A program made the position numbers and the translations under genes. From Sphingomonas sp. LR60 (GTDB lineage: Bacteria; Pseudomonadota; Alphaproteobacteria; Sphingomonadales; Sphingomonadaceae): 64,000 nucleotides of DNA. Where the stretch lies: assembly GCF_036855935.1 (NCBI RefSeq), contig NZ_JASPFK010000001.1:2048501-2112500 (forward strand), written 5' to 3'. How positions within the stretch are numbered: the first letter of the stretch is position 1; every line of letters starts with the position of its first letter. Below the pieces are notes generated by a model that was given only the letters and a program-made list of their open reading frames with translations, was not told the DNA's origin and searched no databases. Below are positions 18,623 to 28,389 of this stretch, piece after piece.

Positions 18623-20407
18623 ATGCCCCAATCCGCCGAACGCACCCGCTCGCCCCATGTCGTCCTCCGCGCGCTCACGCTGCTCCGCCCGGAGCGGCTG
18701 AAGGCCGGCTCGCTGCTCGGCGCCGGAGCGCTGGTGGCCTTCCTGCAGGTCGCCGAGCCGTTGCTGTTCGGCAAGGCCGTCAATGGCCTCACCACCGGCG
18801 CCAACCCGATGCGCTACGTCGGCCTGTGGTGCGCGATCAGCGTCACGGTCTTCGCCGCTGGCGTGGTCATCGCCCTGCTCGCCGATCGCATGACGCACCG
18901 TCGCCGGCTGATCGCCATGTCCACCTACGTCGAGCACCTGCTCGCGCTGCCCCCCGCCTTCCACACCCAGGCGCGCTCGGGCCGGCTGATGCGGATCATG
19001 ATCTCGGGGTGCGAGGGACTGTTCAACCTGTGGCTGCCGCTGCTGCGTGACCAGATCACCAACCTCGGCATCCTCGCGCTATTGCTCCCGATCGCGATGA
19101 TGACGAACTGGCGGCTCGGGCTGGTGCTGGTCGTGCTGATGCTCGTCTATTCGGCGGTCAACCTGGTCGTGATGCGCCACACCGCCACCGGTCAGGCGCG
19201 CGTCGAGGATCGCTTCACCGATATCTCGGGCAATCTCGGCGACCTGTTCGGCAACGTCACCGTGCTGCAGAGCTTCCTCGCGGTGCCCGGCGAGATGGGC
19301 AACGTCCGCCGCTCGCTGCATGACCTGCTCCACGCACAATATCCGGTGCTCAACTGGTGGGCGGTGTCGGCGGTGCTGACGCGCGGCGCCTCGTCGATCG
19401 CGATCGTCTCGGTATTCGGCTTCGGCGCGGCGCTGATCACCCGCGGGCTCGCGACGATCGGCGACGTCGTGTCGTTCGTCGGTTTCGCGACGCTGATGAT
19501 CGCGCGGCTGGAAACGGTTACCGGCTTCATCGTCAACGTCGCACAGCGCCTCCCCGCGCTCCGTCAGTTCTTCGAGGTGCTCGACCAGCAGAGCCACATC
19601 GCCGAAGCCGCCGACGCCGTGCCGCTCGCGGTCGCGGACGGTCGCGTCACCTTCGAGAACGTCTCGTTCCGCTACCCGACGGGCTCGGGCGCGGTCCACG
19701 ATCTCGACTTCGAGGTCGCCCCCGGCGAGACGGTCGCGATCGTCGGCCCGACCGGTTCGGGCAAGTCGACCGCGCTCGGCCTCTTCCAGCGAGCATGGGA
19801 CCCGGAAAAGGGCCGCATCCTCGTCGACGGTCAGGATATCAGCGGCGTCACCCTCGCCTCGCTGCGCGCCGCGACCGGCGTGGTGTTCCAGGAGGCCGGC
19901 CTCTTCAACCGCTCGATCGCCGAGAATATCGCGATGGGCAATCCCGACGCCACGATGGAGCAGATCGAGGATGCCGCGCGGATCGCGGGTGCCTATAACT
20001 TCATCATGCGCAAGCCCGACGGCTTCGCCACCGCGGTCGGCGATCGTGGCGCGGGGCTTTCGGGCGGCGAGCGGCAGCGGATCGCGATCGCGCGCGCCTT
20101 GCTCAAGAACGCGCCGATCCTGCTGCTCGACGAGGCGACCAGCGCGCTCGACGTCGCGACCGAGGCGCGGCTTCAGGAAAGCCTCGAGCGGTTGCGGCAG
20201 GGTCGGACCACCTTCGTCATCGCGCATCGCCTCTCGACGGTGCGCGCGGCGGACCGGATCGTCGTGCTCGATCAGGGGCGGATCGTCGAACAGGGCGGCT
20301 TCGACGAACTGCTCGCGGCGGGCGGCGCCTTCGCGAAGCTGGCGCAGGATGGCGGGCTCAGCACGCCGGCCGCCAACGACGACGCCGGCGCCCGCGCCGC
20401 CGCCTGA
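18623..20407 (+). CDS. ABC exporter of the NdvA/cyclic glucan type
   Basis: A 594-residue half-transporter with six membrane helices (residues ~25-310) fused to an ATPase. Walker A is GPTGSGKST (~375), signature LSGGERQR and Walker B ILLLDEATSALD. The sequence MTHRRRLIAMSTYVEHLLALP and overall length fit the NdvA/ChvA glucan exporter family, which exports cyclic beta-glucan to the periplasm. No glucan synthase (NdvB) is in the window, so the substrate is inferred from family resemblance only. I chose ATG 18623; a TTG at 18617 is also in frame. Final residues are Ala-rich. Confidence 0.85.
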   Translation: MPQSAERTRSPHVVLRALTLLRPERLKAGSLLGAGALVAFLQVAEPLLFGKAVNGLTTGANPMRYVGLWCAISVTVFAAGVVIALLADRMTHRRRLIAMSTYVEHLLALPPAFHTQARSGRLMRIMISGCEGLFNLWLPLLRDQITNLGILALLLPIAMMTNWRLGLVLVVLMLVYSAVNLVVMRHTATGQARVEDRFTDISGNLGDLFGNVTVLQSFLAVPGEMGNVRRSLHDLLHAQYPVLNWWAVSAVLTRGASSIAIVSVFGFGAALITRGLATIGDVVSFVGFATLMIARLETVTGFIVNVAQRLPALRQFFEVLDQQSHIAEAADAVPLAVADGRVTFENVSFRYPTGSGAVHDLDFEVAPGETVAIVGPTGSGKSTALGLFQRAWDPEKGRILVDGQDISGVTLASLRAATGVVFQEAGLFNRSIAENIAMGNPDATMEQIEDAARIAGAYNFIMRKPDGFATAVGDRGAGLSGGERQRIAIARALLKNAPILLLDEATSALDVATEARLQESLERLRQGRTTFVIAHRLSTVRAADRIVVLDQGRIVEQGGFDELLAAGGAFAKLAQDGGLSTPAANDDAGARAAA

Positions 20408-20425
20408 CGTGACAGTCCACTTTCC

Positions 20426-20514
20426 GTTCCCCGGCGAAGGCCGGGGCCCAGGTGGGAAACGCCTGTAATCAACCGAAAGCCCTTCCAACTGGACCCCGGC
20501 CTCCGCCGGGGAAC
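20426..20514. repeat. double-hairpin palindromic repeat, family B
   Basis: GTTCCCCGGCGAAGGCCGGGGCCCAG at the left is answered by CTGGACCCCGGCCTCCGCCGGGGAAC at the right. It fills most of the 221-bp gap between the two exporter loci. Confidence 0.85.
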
Positions 20515-20628
20515 AGCATTAGGAACTCACGCAGCCCCACTTCCACACCAGTCTCGCCCGACGAGCCGATAGCGATTGGCGACGCGAACGCGCCCCGCTA
20601 CGCTGCGCTGCGACAGGGGGAAGCACGC

Positions 20629-21549
20629 GTGGCATCGAACGATTACGCCGTCATCGCCGACGGACTGGTGAAACGATACGGCGAGCGGCGGGTGGTCGAC
20701 GGAGTCGACCTGACGGTGCCGGCCGGGATGATCTACGGCGTGCTCGGTCCCAATGGCGCGGGCAAGACGACGACGCTCCGCATGACGCTCGGCATCATCG
20801 AGCCCGATGAAGGCTCCCGCACCCTGCTCGGCAGCGCGCATCCGCGCGATGTCGGCGACCGCGTCGGCTATCTGCCCGAAGAGCGCGGGCTGTATCCGTC
20901 GATGAAGGCGCGCGAAGCGGTCGCGTTCATGGGCGCGCTGCGCGGGCTCGACTGGCAGACGGGTCGTGCGCGCGCCGCCGAGATGCTGGAAGCCGTCGGG
21001 CTCGGCCATGCGGTCGACGAGAAGATCCGCAAGCTGTCGAAGGGGATGGCGCAGCTCGTCCAGTTGCTCGGCGCGGTCGTCCATCGCCCCGACCTGCTGG
21101 TGCTCGATGAGCCGTTCTCCGGACTCGACCCGGTCAATCAGGAAAGGTTGGAGCGGCTGATCCTCGCCGAGCGCGATCGTGGCGCGACGATCCTCTTCTC
21201 GACCCATGTCATGCAGCATGCGCAGCGCCTGTGCGATCGGCTGGCGGTGATCGCGGGCGGGCAGCGGCGGTTCGAAGGCACGGTCGACGAGGCACGCGCG
21301 CTGCTCCCGCAGCAGGTCCATTACGTGCCGACCCATGCCGACGCGCAACTCGCCGCGATGCTGCCGCCCGGCGCCCGGCACGAGGCGGAGGCGTGGCGCT
21401 TCGCCTTGCCCGAGGAAGGGATCGAAGGGCTGCTCCGCCGCCTGATCGACGCCGGCTACGGCATCAAGGCGCTGTCGATCGAACGGCCCGGCCTTCACGA
21501 CGCGTTCGTGCGGATCGTCGGCCAGACCGCCTCGGAGTCGAACGCATGA
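20629..21549 (+). CDS. ABC-2 type exporter, ATP-binding subunit
   Basis: A 306-residue ATPase resembling NatA. I chose the GTG at 20629 because CAGGGGGA lies ~7 bases upstream and the fold then begins at once (DYAVIADGLVKRYG). Walker A is GPNGAGKTTT (~45), the signature region is KLSKGMAQLVQL and Walker B is LLVLDEPFSGLD. The C-terminal ~80 residues form the accessory domain often found in NatA-like ATPases. Its stop overlaps the permease start (ATGA). The pair may export sodium, a drug or another small substrate, which the sequence does not reveal. Confidence 0.9.
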   Translation: MASNDYAVIADGLVKRYGERRVVDGVDLTVPAGMIYGVLGPNGAGKTTTLRMTLGIIEPDEGSRTLLGSAHPRDVGDRVGYLPEERGLYPSMKAREAVAFMGALRGLDWQTGRARAAEMLEAVGLGHAVDEKIRKLSKGMAQLVQLLGAVVHRPDLLVLDEPFSGLDPVNQERLERLILAERDRGATILFSTHVMQHAQRLCDRLAVIAGGQRRFEGTVDEARALLPQQVHYVPTHADAQLAAMLPPGARHEAEAWRFALPEEGIEGLLRRLIDAGYGIKALSIERPGLHDAFVRIVGQTASESNA

Positions 21550-22772
21550 GCCCGCTGCGCCGCCAGATCCGTCAGACGCTGACGATCGCCCGCCGCGATT
21601 TCACCGCGACGGTCTTCACCCCGATCTTCCTGCTCTTCCTGTTCGCGCCCGCCATCATGGGCTCGCTCAGCGTGCTCGGCGGGGTCAGCGCCGCCTCGGT
21701 CACGCAGGGCTCGTCCGACAAGGCCCGGCTGGTCGCGATGTTGCCCGCCGCATCGGCGGCCGCGCTGCGCAGCGCCGACGCGCAATTGCGTCCGCTGGTG
21801 CGTGGCGACGCGGCGCCTCCGCCGCTGGCGCTGCACCCGTCGGTCGAAAACGCGCCGATTGCGGCCCGCGCGATGCTCGATGCGCCCGGCGCCGACATAA
21901 ACGCTGTTCTATATGGTACGCTTGCGCAGCCGAGGGTGGTATTTTCGGCCGGAAACCGGGACGACGCGCGGTATCTTGCCGCCGTAATGCGACAGGCCGC
22001 GTTGATCGAACGTGCCGGTGCCGCCGCCCCGACGGTGCGGATGGAGGCGATCAGGACTGCCGGCCCGACGCGCGGTGACCGCAACGCCGCAGCGTTCGTT
22101 GCAGTGTTCGGTATCTTCTTCCTCACCCTGTTCCTCTCCGGTCAGGTGGTGGGCACGATGGCCGAGGAGCGCAACAACAAGGTCATTGAAATCCTTGCCG
22201 CTTCCGTCCCCTTGGAGAGTGTTTTCCTCGGCAAGCTGCTCGGCATGTACGGCGTCGCGCTGCTGTTCGTTGCCTTCTGGGGTACGGTGCTCAGCCAGGT
22301 TGGCATGGTCGCCGCCGGCGCTCTCGGGGACAGTTTCATGTCTGTGACCCCGGCGATCGGCTGGTTGGCCTTCGCCGCCTTGTTCGCCGCCTATTTCACC
22401 ACGGCCTTCCTGCTATTAGGCTCGGTTTTTCTAGGGGTTGGCGCACAGGCGGGGACGATGCGCGAGGTGCAGATGCTCTCGCTCCCGATCACGATCATCC
22501 AGGTCGCGATGTTCGGCCTCGCCTCCTCTGCGGTGTCGCACCCCAACAGCCTGCTCGCGACCGCGGCCGAACTTTTCCCGCTTTCCTCGCCATTTGCGAT
22601 GGCCGGCCGGGCGGCGTCGGGTGCGCAATGGTGGCCGCATCTGGCCGCACTCGCCTGGCAATTGCTGTGGGTCGCGATCTTCATCACGATCGGCGCCCGA
22701 CTGTTCCGCCGCGGCGTCCTGCAATCCGGCAGCGCCAAGCCCGCCTGGAAGCGGATCTTCACCCGCAGCTGA
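21546..22772 (+). CDS. ABC-2 type exporter, permease subunit
   Basis: A 408-residue permease, NatB-like. One helix near residues 22-42 is followed by a large external domain (~45-185), then about five helices. The motif GTMAEERNNKVIEILAASVP between helices is typical of ABC-2 permeases. It begins inside the stop of the ATPase gene (ATGA), so the two are coupled. Codon use around 21895-21990 is a little less GC-rich than the surroundings, but the frame is intact. Confidence 0.9.
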   Translation: MSPLRRQIRQTLTIARRDFTATVFTPIFLLFLFAPAIMGSLSVLGGVSAASVTQGSSDKARLVAMLPAASAAALRSADAQLRPLVRGDAAPPPLALHPSVENAPIAARAMLDAPGADINAVLYGTLAQPRVVFSAGNRDDARYLAAVMRQAALIERAGAAAPTVRMEAIRTAGPTRGDRNAAAFVAVFGIFFLTLFLSGQVVGTMAEERNNKVIEILAASVPLESVFLGKLLGMYGVALLFVAFWGTVLSQVGMVAAGALGDSFMSVTPAIGWLAFAALFAAYFTTAFLLLGSVFLGVGAQAGTMREVQMLSLPITIIQVAMFGLASSAVSHPNSLLATAAELFPLSSPFAMAGRAASGAQWWPHLAALAWQLLWVAIFITIGARLFRRGVLQSGSAKPAWKRIFTRS

Positions 22773-22943
22773 CCCTTGCGGGACAAGAATGCTGTCGCTT
22801 TTTTGCAACGCCGCACGGGACTTTTGCAGCGGTGCAGCAATCGACTCGCAACTGTCACGCAACCTTCACATAGTGCGCTCATCGGCGCCCCAACGATGAA
22901 GCTGTCGCGGGTCGCACTGCGGCAAAAAGGGGACAATTTTCCG

Positions 22944-25900
22944 ATGCGCAACAATCTGTTCGTAGGCGTGGCTGCGGTCGCGCTGGTCATGCCGGCCGCC
23001 GCGATGGCGCAAGAAACCACCTCCTCGATCCGCGGCACCGTAACCGCGAACGGCGCGCCCGTCGCGGGCGCGACGGTCACGATCCTGAACGTTCCGACGG
23101 GCGGCACCACCAACGCAACCACCGACGCCAGCGGCAGCTTCAATGCCACCGGCCTCCGCGTTGGCGGGCCTTACACCGTCACCGTCGCTGCACCTGGCTA
23201 CGCTTCGACGCAAGTCACCGACATTCAGACGATCGTTGCGCAGAGCTTTGAGCTGCCGATCGAATTGACCGCCGAAAGCGCCGGCGGTGGCGACATCGTC
23301 GTTACCGCGTCGCGCTTGCCGAACGCGCGCAATCTCAGCCAGGGTCCGGCGACCGTCCTCTCCGCCGCCCAGATCGCCAGCGTCGCGTCGGTCAACCGCG
23401 ACGTCCGCGACCTGATGCGCCGCGACCCGTTCGCGCGCCTCGACTATTCGGAAGGCAGCGGCCGCGCGGTCAGCTTCGCTGGGCAGAACGCGCGCTACAA
23501 CCGCTTCTCGATCGACGGCGTGCCGGTGACCGATAACTTCGGCCTCAACCCGGACGGTCTGCCGACCCGCCGCTCGCCCGTCCCGTTCGACGCGATCGGC
23601 CAGTTCCAGACCAAGGTCGCGCCCTATGACGTCCGCGAAGGCAACTTCCAGGGCGGCGCGATCAACGCGATCCTGAAGTCGGGCACCAACGAGTTCCACG
23701 GCACCGGCTTCTATGCATATTCCAGCGACGAACTGACCGGCAAGCGCACGAAGGCGGGCCCGGGCGTGCCGACCGGCCGCGTGACGATCCCGAACTTCAA
23801 GTATGAAAACTACGGTGCCGAACTGTCGGGCCCGATCATCAAGGACAAGCTGTTCTTCATGGTCGCGGGTGAGCGCGTTCGCGCCGGCACGCCGATCGTG
23901 GAAGGCACGCCGGGCAACAACGCCGGCACCGTCATCCCGAACATCACCGATGCGGCGGTCCAGCAGATCCAGCAGATCGCGCAGAGCCGCTACGGCTACA
24001 ACACCGGCGGCATCCTGAACAATTCGGACGATCGCGACGATCGTTTGGTCGCAAAGCTGGACGCGAACCTTTCCGACACGCAGCGCGCGTCGGTGACGTA
24101 CATGTACACGAAGGATCAGATCCGCTTCAACCAGAACACCCAGGTCGGCCCGGCAAGCGCCACGGCCAATGCTCCGGGCCTGGGTCTGGAATCGAACGGC
24201 TACGTCGGCTCGAACCGCCTGCATGCTGGCGTCGTCCAGTTGAACTCGGACTGGTCGGACGAATTCTCGACCGAGGTCCGCGGTTTCTACAAGGACTACA
24301 AGCGCGGCCAGGACCCGATCTTGGGTCGCGGCTTCGCGCAGTTCCAGGTCTGCACCGCAGCGCAGTCGGATCGCGGCAGCTTCGGTACCGGCGGCAGCAC
24401 GGCGACTGGCATCGACCTGTCGACCAACTGCGCCAACGGCTCGGGTGTCGTGTCGTTCGGCCCGGACATCTCGCGCCAGTCGAATGAGCTGAGCAGCCGG
24501 ACCTGGGGCGGCACGGTGCAGGCGCGCCTGACCCGTGACGACCACGATCTGCGCATTTTCGGCGAAATGTCGGATACGAAGATCGTCAACCTGTTCGTGC
24601 AGCGCACGGCCGGCGACTATTACTTCGACTCGCTGGCCGACTTCCAGGAGGGGAATGCCCAGCGCCTGCGCTACCAGAACGCCATCCCGTCGCTGAACCC
24701 GATCGACGGCGCAGCGCGCTTCCAATATCAATCCTACGCCTTCGGCATCCAGGACAATTGGCGGATCAACGACCTGCTGACGCTGTCCTACGGCATGCGT
24801 TACGACATGTACGGCGGTCACGGTCGCCCGGCGCTGAACGAGAATTTCGTCAACCGCTACGGCTTCACGAACCAGGAATATATCTCGGGCAAGGGCGTGT
24901 TCCAGCCGCGCATCGGGTTCGACTTCAAGGCGACGCCGCAGCTCACCTTCCGCGGCGGCATCGGCATCTTCTCGGGCGGCTCGCCGGACGTCTATATCTC
25001 GAACAGCTATTCGAACACCGGCTTCCTGACGAACAGCATCGACGTCACGCAATCGAATAACGGCAGCTATTCGGTGGGTACCGGCGGTCAGATCCTGACC
25101 AACGTCAGCGGCACGACGATCCCGACGGCCGCCAACGATCTGGTGAAGAGTGCCGCAACCTCCACCGGCGCGCCGACCAACGCGCTGGCGCGTGACTTCC
25201 GCCTGCCGTCGCAGTGGCGCGGCACGCTGTCGGCCGATTTCGACAGCGACTTCGGCGGTTTCCTGGGCGGCGGCTGGCACCTCGGTGCCGACTTCCTGTG
25301 GTCGGAAGTGCGCAACCAGGTCTATTTCGCCGACTATCGCGTCACGCCGACCGCGCTGACCACGCCGGACGGGCGTGTCCGCTACCAGTCGGTGACGACC
25401 TTCAACGACCGTTTCCAGGACATCGTGTTGACCAATACGTCGCAGGGCCGCGCCTACATCGGCGTCGCGCGCTTCGACAAGTCGGTCGACAACTGGTTGA
25501 GCTTGTCGGCCAGCTACACCTACCAGGACGTCAAGGATAAGACGCCCGCCACCTCGTCGACCGCCGGTTCCAACTATGGCAATGGCGCATTCTTCGATGG
25601 CAGCGGCGCGACTTACGGCGTGTCGAACGATCAAGTCCGCCACTTCATCAAGTACGGCGCGACGTTCGATCACGCCTTCTTCGGCGATTATAAGACCAAC
25701 TTTGCCATCTTCGGCGAAACCCGCATTGGCAAGCCGTACAGCTATACGATGCAGGACACGTCGTCGAACCGCAGCCCGATCTTCGGCAACGTCGGCACCC
25801 AGTCGCGCTACCTGATGTACGTGCCCACCTCGACCACGGACGCGCTCGTCAGCTACGGTGACACGATCGTGAACGGCGTGGTCACGCAGACCGCCGCACA

Positions 25901-26345
25901 GACCGCGCAGAACCTGGACGCGCTCATCAATTCGAGCGGGCTGTCCAAGTTCCGTGGCAAGATCGCGCCGCGTAACGCGTTCAACTCGCCGTGGTTCACG
26001 AAGGTCGACCTGCATCTCTCGCAGGAAATCCCGACCGGGCTGGGCGGCAGCCGCATCACGCTGTTCGCGGACGTCGAGAACGTCGGCAACTTGATCAATA
26101 AGAATTGGGGCCAGATCCGCGAATACGCCTTCCCGTACACCACGGCGGCGATCCGCGTGCAGTGTCTGCAGGCGCCGGTTGCCACGGGCACGAATCCGAC
26201 CAGCGCGCAGACGACGCAGAACACCGGTCAGGCCTGCGGCCAGTATCGTTACACTGCGCCGTCGGTGGCACCGGGCCAGCAGAACGTGATCTCGTCGCGT
26301 CAGTCGCTCTACTCGGTTCGTGTCGGCGCGCGCTTCACCTTCTGA
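22944..26345 (+). CDS. Oar-like TonB-dependent receptor with CarboxypepD_reg domain
   Basis: A 1133-residue outer-membrane receptor. The ATG at 22944 follows AAGGGGA and starts a clean signal peptide (MRNNLFVGVAAVALVMPAAAMAQ); upstream in-frame ATGs look like leader sequence. A carboxypeptidase-regulatory beta domain spans ~residues 24-110 (SIRGTVTANGAPVAGATV). A TonB-box-like DIVVTASR and the plug follow, then a long barrel ending RVGARFTF with the terminal Phe used for assembly. This layout matches Oar-type receptors, some linked to protein or peptide uptake. A terminator and a LytS/LytTR pair follow. Confidence 0.9.
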   Translation: MRNNLFVGVAAVALVMPAAAMAQETTSSIRGTVTANGAPVAGATVTILNVPTGGTTNATTDASGSFNATGLRVGGPYTVTVAAPGYASTQVTDIQTIVAQSFELPIELTAESAGGGDIVVTASRLPNARNLSQGPATVLSAAQIASVASVNRDVRDLMRRDPFARLDYSEGSGRAVSFAGQNARYNRFSIDGVPVTDNFGLNPDGLPTRRSPVPFDAIGQFQTKVAPYDVREGNFQGGAINAILKSGTNEFHGTGFYAYSSDELTGKRTKAGPGVPTGRVTIPNFKYENYGAELSGPIIKDKLFFMVAGERVRAGTPIVEGTPGNNAGTVIPNITDAAVQQIQQIAQSRYGYNTGGILNNSDDRDDRLVAKLDANLSDTQRASVTYMYTKDQIRFNQNTQVGPASATANAPGLGLESNGYVGSNRLHAGVVQLNSDWSDEFSTEVRGFYKDYKRGQDPILGRGFAQFQVCTAAQSDRGSFGTGGSTATGIDLSTNCANGSGVVSFGPDISRQSNELSSRTWGGTVQARLTRDDHDLRIFGEMSDTKIVNLFVQRTAGDYYFDSLADFQEGNAQRLRYQNAIPSLNPIDGAARFQYQSYAFGIQDNWRINDLLTLSYGMRYDMYGGHGRPALNENFVNRYGFTNQEYISGKGVFQPRIGFDFKATPQLTFRGGIGIFSGGSPDVYISNSYSNTGFLTNSIDVTQSNNGSYSVGTGGQILTNVSGTTIPTAANDLVKSAATSTGAPTNALARDFRLPSQWRGTLSADFDSDFGGFLGGGWHLGADFLWSEVRNQVYFADYRVTPTALTTPDGRVRYQSVTTFNDRFQDIVLTNTSQGRAYIGVARFDKSVDNWLSLSASYTYQDVKDKTPATSSTAGSNYGNGAFFDGSGATYGVSNDQVRHFIKYGATFDHAFFGDYKTNFAIFGETRIGKPYSYTMQDTSSNRSPIFGNVGTQSRYLMYVPTSTTDALVSYGDTIVNGVVTQTAAQTAQNLDALINSSGLSKFRGKIAPRNAFNSPWFTKVDLHLSQEIPTGLGGSRITLFADVENVGNLINKNWGQIREYAFPYTTAAIRVQCLQAPVATGTNPTSAQTTQNTGQACGQYRYTAPSVAPGQQNVISSRQSLYSVRVGARFTF

Positions 26346-26367
26346 TCCGCACCGAACGCACCTGACC

Positions 26368-26404
26368 GGGTCGCCGTCTCCCCCGAGACGGCGACCCTTC
26401 TTTG
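26368..26404 (+). terminator. Rho-independent terminator after the Oar-like receptor
   Basis: GGGTCGCCGTCTC-CCCC-GAGACGGCGACCC is a perfect 13-bp stem followed by TTCTTTG. It separates the receptor from the two-component genes. Confidence 0.88.
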
Positions 26405-26437
26405 CGTGACGGCACCCGCCGGTGTAGAGAGGGCGCG

Positions 26438-27589
26438 ATGGCGACCTCCGCGACTTCCGTCTCCGCTGCTCCTGCCCCGTCCGCTTATGCCGGTACGCCG
26501 GAGCGCCCGCTGTTCGTCCGGCCGTTCTTCGAGAACAAGGGGTCGGCATTCTGGAAGCTCCAGGCGGTCGGCTGGACCGGCTATCTGGTGCTGCGGCTCG
26601 TGTCCTCGCTCAGCAGCAATGCCTCGTTGCAGGTGATCGGCTCGGTCCTGATCGAGTCGATCATCGGCTATTGCATCACCTTGCTGCTGTCGGTGCTCTA
26701 CGGCCATTATCGGCAGCTGCCGCGCGTGACCGGCATCCTGTTGTCGATCTTCACGCTGGCCGCCGCGACGTTCCTGGACGCGACGCTCTACGCCTTTTCG
26801 TTCAGCCTGATCCGACTGGCCGCGCCCGGAGTCGATCTGACGCTGCTGCTCGCCGCGCTGTTCCTCAGCTTCACGACGCTCGCCGGCTGGTCGGCGCTGT
26901 ATTTCGGGATCAACTTCTACCTGATCCTTGAGGACCAGATCGACCAGATGGAGCATCTGGAAAATCAGGCATCGTCGGCGCAGCTCGCGATGCTGCGCTA
27001 CCAGCTCAATCCGCATTTCCTGTTCAACACGCTCAACTCGATCTCGACGCTGGTGCTGTTGAAGCAGACCGAGCGCGCCAACGCGATGTTGAGCCGGCTG
27101 TCGTCGTTCCTGCGCTACACGCTCGCCAACGAACCGACCGCCCACGTCACCGTCGCGCAGGAAGTCGAGACGCTGAAATTGTATCTCGAGATCGAGAAGA
27201 TGCGGTTCGAGGACCGGCTGCGTCCGAAATTCGATATCGATCCGGCCGCCGAAAAGGCGCGGCTGCCCTCGCTGCTGCTCCAGCCTCTGGTCGAAAATGC
27301 GATCAAATATGCCGTGACCCCGCAAGAGGATGGCGCCGAAATCTGTGTCTCCATTCGGCTCGTCGGCGACAGGGTGCTGCTCGGCGTATCCGACACCGGC
27401 CCGGGTTTGATGCCGACGAAATCGCGGCCAAGCCTTTCAACCGGCGTGGGCATCGCCAATATCAGGGAGCGGCTGGCACAGGCTTACGGGCCTGATCACC
27501 GCTTCGATGTGCGGGCCATGCCGACGGGCGGGTTCGGGGTCGAGATCGAGATCCCGTACCAGCTCGAAGTACCGAACAGAGAGGTGTGA
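26438..27589 (+). CDS. LytS-type sensor histidine kinase
   Basis: A 383-residue membrane kinase. Four hydrophobic segments lie in residues ~38-165, followed by a His_kinase domain with LRYQLNPHFLFNTLNSIS (phospho-His ~192) and an ATPase domain with PLVENAIKYAV and SDTGPGL. No separate sensory domain is visible, so the membrane part probably senses. The next gene is its LytTR response regulator, whose start overlaps this stop. The pair sits directly after the Oar-like receptor, but a terminator lies between, so shared function is only an inference. Confidence 0.92.
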   Translation: MATSATSVSAAPAPSAYAGTPERPLFVRPFFENKGSAFWKLQAVGWTGYLVLRLVSSLSSNASLQVIGSVLIESIIGYCITLLLSVLYGHYRQLPRVTGILLSIFTLAAATFLDATLYAFSFSLIRLAAPGVDLTLLLAALFLSFTTLAGWSALYFGINFYLILEDQIDQMEHLENQASSAQLAMLRYQLNPHFLFNTLNSISTLVLLKQTERANAMLSRLSSFLRYTLANEPTAHVTVAQEVETLKLYLEIEKMRFEDRLRPKFDIDPAAEKARLPSLLLQPLVENAIKYAVTPQEDGAEICVSIRLVGDRVLLGVSDTGPGLMPTKSRPSLSTGVGIANIRERLAQAYGPDHRFDVRAMPTGGFGVEIEIPYQLEVPNREV

Positions 27590-28389
27590 TGACCATTCGT
27601 ACCATCCTCGTCGACGACGAGCCGCTTGCGATCCAGGGGCTCGAATTGCGGCTGCAGGCGCACGACGACGTCGAGATCATTGCCAAGTGCCAGAACGGCC
27701 GCGAGGCGATCAGCGCGATCAAGACCCACAAGCCAGACTTGGTTTTCCTCGACATCCAGATGCCGGGATTCGACGGTTTCTCGGTCGTTCAGGGCCTGAT
27801 GGACGTCGAGCCCCCGCTCTTCGTGTTCGTCACCGCCTATTCCGACCACGCGATCCGTGCGTTCGAGGCGCAGGCGACCGATTACCTGATGAAGCCCGTC
27901 GAGGAGTCGCGGCTCGCCGATACGCTCGACCGCGTCCGCCAGCGGCTGTCCGAGCGGCAAAGCGCCGGTGAGGCCGAAAAGCTCAAGGAAGCACTGGCCG
28001 AGCACGCCCCCGAAGCGGCGGCAGAAATGGCCGATGGCGGCGATGCGGTGAACGCCAGCCGCTTCGAGAAAATGATCAACATTAAGGATCAGGGCCAGAT
28101 CTTCCGCGTCGACGTCGACACGATCGAGCGGATCGACGCGGCGGGCGATTACATGGTGATCTACACCGGCGATCGAAACCTGATCCTGCGCGAGACCATG
28201 AAAGACCTGGAAAAGCGGCTCGACCCGCGGCGCTTCCAGCGCATCCATCGCTCGACGATCGTCAACCTGGATCTGGTCAAGCAGGTGAAGCCACACACCA
28301 ATGGCGAATGCTTCCTGGTGCTCGATTCGGGCGCGAACGTGAAGGTCAGCCGCAGCTATCGCGACGTGGTGGCGCGCTTCGTCCATTGA
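27589..28389 (+). CDS. LytTR-family response regulator
   Basis: A 266-residue regulator. Its receiver (~residues 1-120) has VDDEP and phospho-acceptor Asp in VFLDIQMPGFDG (~54), with Lys in YLMKPVEE. A Glu/Ala-rich linker leads to the LytTR DNA-binding domain (~165-266) with RFQRIHRSTIVN and GANVKVSRSYRD. I chose ATG 27589, which overlaps the kinase stop (TGATG); GTG 27586 is next to it. It is likely phosphorylated by the upstream LytS-type kinase. Its stop overlaps the start of TrhO, so that tRNA enzyme is probably co-expressed. Confidence 0.92.
   Translation: MTIRTILVDDEPLAIQGLELRLQAHDDVEIIAKCQNGREAISAIKTHKPDLVFLDIQMPGFDGFSVVQGLMDVEPPLFVFVTAYSDHAIRAFEAQATDYLMKPVEESRLADTLDRVRQRLSERQSAGEAEKLKEALAEHAPEAAAEMADGGDAVNASRFEKMINIKDQGQIFRVDVDTIERIDAAGDYMVIYTGDRNLILRETMKDLEKRLDPRRFQRIHRSTIVNLDLVKQVKPHTNGECFLVLDSGANVKVSRSYRDVVARFVH

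Noticed and set aside
22866..26549. A 1227-codon open frame opposite the Oar-like receptor
   Set aside because: Antisense shadow of a well-supported receptor; no signal, motif or ribosome site.
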